Assembly (NCBI GenBank): GCA_020355945.1
Contig: CP070627.1
Coordinates: 2,017,547-2,023,218 of the forward strand
Source of the DNA: Candidatus Aminicenantota bacterium
GTDB taxonomy: Bacteria; Acidobacteriota; Aminicenantia; UBA2199
Reading direction: 5' to 3'
DNA length: 5,672 nucleotides
The translations under genes were made by a program, and so were the position numbers. Numbering within the stretch: the first letter of the stretch is position 1; each line of letters begins with the position of its first letter. Below the pieces are notes generated by a model. The model ran no database searches, was not told where the DNA came from, and saw only the letters and a list, made by a program, of their open reading frames with translations. Of the stretch, positions 4,628 through 5,672 are shown piece after piece.

Positions 4628-5470
4628 ATGGCACAAGAAAAAAAATCCGCTGAATCTACCTTCCATTTATTTGCAGTAACCCTGCTGGAAAAATTGGTGG
4701 AGGTTTTTAGAGGTATTTTGACCTCAAATTTTTTAGCGTTTTGTATTAAATGGGCAACCAAAATCGGGCATCTTGCCATCATTGCGGCTGCTGTTCTAGG
4801 ATTCCTATTTGCACTTATCTTCGCTATTCGCAAAAATGAATTTATAGCCTTTTTGTACGGGATTGCCTGGGTCCTGCTGATATTCGTAATCCAGTATACA
4901 GCCCACCGGTTTTTAGATGCTGGCGAAGGCCTGGTAAAAAACAACCCTACCCAGTTGTCATCCAAAGCGTTCCTGGATTGCGTTGCTTTTTTGAGTATGA
5001 TTGGTGGTGTTGTGGTGTTGATCATCCATCTCATTCAACTCATCCAGGGAGAGCCTTTCCGGGATTTTCTCGTTGGATTGGGACTCTTTGTTTTTCTTGA
5101 ATTGCTTGCCCTGCTGGCGTTTAATCCTGATGAAGTCACCATTAAAATTACCAGGGGTAATACCGCTGGCCAGGAGGCCCTCGGTATTGTTACGTTTTTT
5201 ATCAAGTCCTATATGAAACTGATCCCCATCTTTTTTGGTGTCTTGCTTGTGGTCTGGACAATTTTGCTGCTCATTGCGTTAATCGGTCTTTTTGGCGACA
5301 GCCCGAACCAGGCATGGTTGAAAGGCTTTGGGTGCGCCACCCAAATTCTCAGTGTTGCTCTTTTACCCTTTATTGCCTACATCTTGTTCGCACTCTTCTA
5401 CCTCATTATCGATGTGATTAAATCCATTCTCTCCATACCGGAAAAACTGGATAAACTGGGGAAAAAATAA
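4628..5470 (+). CDS. Integral membrane protein with six predicted helices, function unknown (280 aa)
   Basis: AAGGAGG at 4617-4623, 4 bases before ATG, supports the start, and a promoter lies upstream, so the gene is probably transcribed alone. The N-terminal 40 residues are hydrophilic then amphipathic, with no cleavable signal. Hydrophobic helices are visible at about residues 46-67, 72-92, 115-137, 146-165, 198-222 and 236-262. The loop at about 166-190 (NPDEVTIKITRGNTAGQEA) is the longest polar segment between helices, and the C-terminus is Lys-rich (PEKLDKLGKK), which suggests a cytoplasmic tail. I see no catalytic motif, no transporter signature and no repeat of the helix pattern, and do not recognise the family. 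Neighbours give no functional hint. A complementary frame on the minus strand (4591-5034) is a shadow. Confidence 0.88.
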   Translation: MAQEKKSAESTFHLFAVTLLEKLVEVFRGILTSNFLAFCIKWATKIGHLAIIAAAVLGFLFALIFAIRKNEFIAFLYGIAWVLLIFVIQYTAHRFLDAGEGLVKNNPTQLSSKAFLDCVAFLSMIGGVVVLIIHLIQLIQGEPFRDFLVGLGLFVFLELLALLAFNPDEVTIKITRGNTAGQEALGIVTFFIKSYMKLIPIFFGVLLVVWTILLLIALIGLFGDSPNQAWLKGFGCATQILSVALLPFIAYILFALFYLIIDVIKSILSIPEKLDKLGKK

Positions 5471-5505
5471 AACAGCCCTGTAAAGAATAAAAAAACGCGG
5501 ACATT

Positions 5506-5566
5506 GAACGGGCTTGCCCTGCCGACTTATTGAGCAATAATTTAAAGGGGCAGGGCATGCCGTTTT
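5506..5566 (+). terminator. Long imperfect inverted repeat, possible terminator of the membrane protein gene
   Basis: TGCCCTGCC (5515-5523) and GGCAGGGCA (5549-5557) form a perfect 9-bp stem. Beyond one T-T mismatch and one bulged G, the pairing continues with GGC/GCC and AAC/GTT, for about 15 pairs. The 25-base loop holds a second small hairpin, TTATT-GAGC-AATAA (5527-5540). Only four T follow (5563-5566), so termination would be weak. It starts 35 bases after the stop codon at 5470. It could instead be a repeat or mRNA-stabilising element. Confidence 0.45.
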
Positions 5567-5672
5567 CAAAAAAGGGATTCCTGTACTTTAAATAGCAGCC
5601 CATCATGAGGCCGTTGGTCTCGCCCGGAGACGTATGAAAATTATACCCTCGCTTACTCCATTCTATTGTAGA

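Noticed and set aside
4591..5034. Minus-strand 147-codon open frame
   Set aside because: It is antisense to the membrane protein gene, and the plus-strand frame has a promoter, an ideal ribosome binding site and a membrane topology.
5634..5672. Possible start of a gene at the right edge (MKIIPSLTPFYCR, GGAGA upstream)
   Set aside because: Only 13 codons are visible. The GGAG overlaps a small GTCTC/GAGAC hairpin and the peptide has no recognisable features, so it cannot be supported.

Overview
The window looks like part of a bacterial chromosome with moderate GC in genes, AT-rich intergenic DNA, clear Shine-Dalgarno sites and sigma70-like promoters. It carries a nonribosomal peptide synthetase (NRPS) condensation domain, short dispersed palindromic repeats and a small repeat-rich intergenic region. 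This mix recalls uncultured NRPS-rich anaerobes such as Candidatus Aminicenantes, but that placement comes from memory of family style and is low confidence.

Left part (1-1432, minus strand): the start of an NRPS gene runs off the left edge. It shows 477 codons with no stop: a complete condensation domain, then a GC-rich palindromic repeat that is read in frame where the linker to the next domain should begin.

Middle-left (1433-2289): an 857-base divergent intergenic region. It holds a hairpin in the NRPS leader, a strong bidirectional terminator with no obvious gene to terminate, five 21-bp tandem repeats with internal dyads, a triple CTTCGTG repeat, and a good promoter (2200-2228) for the rightward operon.

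Middle (2290-4518, plus strand): a probable three-gene operon. It encodes a 72-residue four-cysteine protein of unknown function, a DhnA/LsrF-type class I aldolase or thiolase, and a zinc-dependent medium-chain dehydrogenase. A second copy of the palindromic repeat lies between the last two genes; its tail supplies the dehydrogenase ribosome binding site. The aldolase and dehydrogenase probably act in sequence on a phosphorylated sugar or keto compound, but the substrate cannot be read from the sequence. No other lsr (AI-2) genes are visible.

Right part (4519-5672): a separate promoter (4541-4569), closely resembling the first one, drives a six-helix membrane protein of unknown function. It is followed by a long imperfect inverted repeat that may be its terminator. 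The last 100 bases hold no gene I can support.
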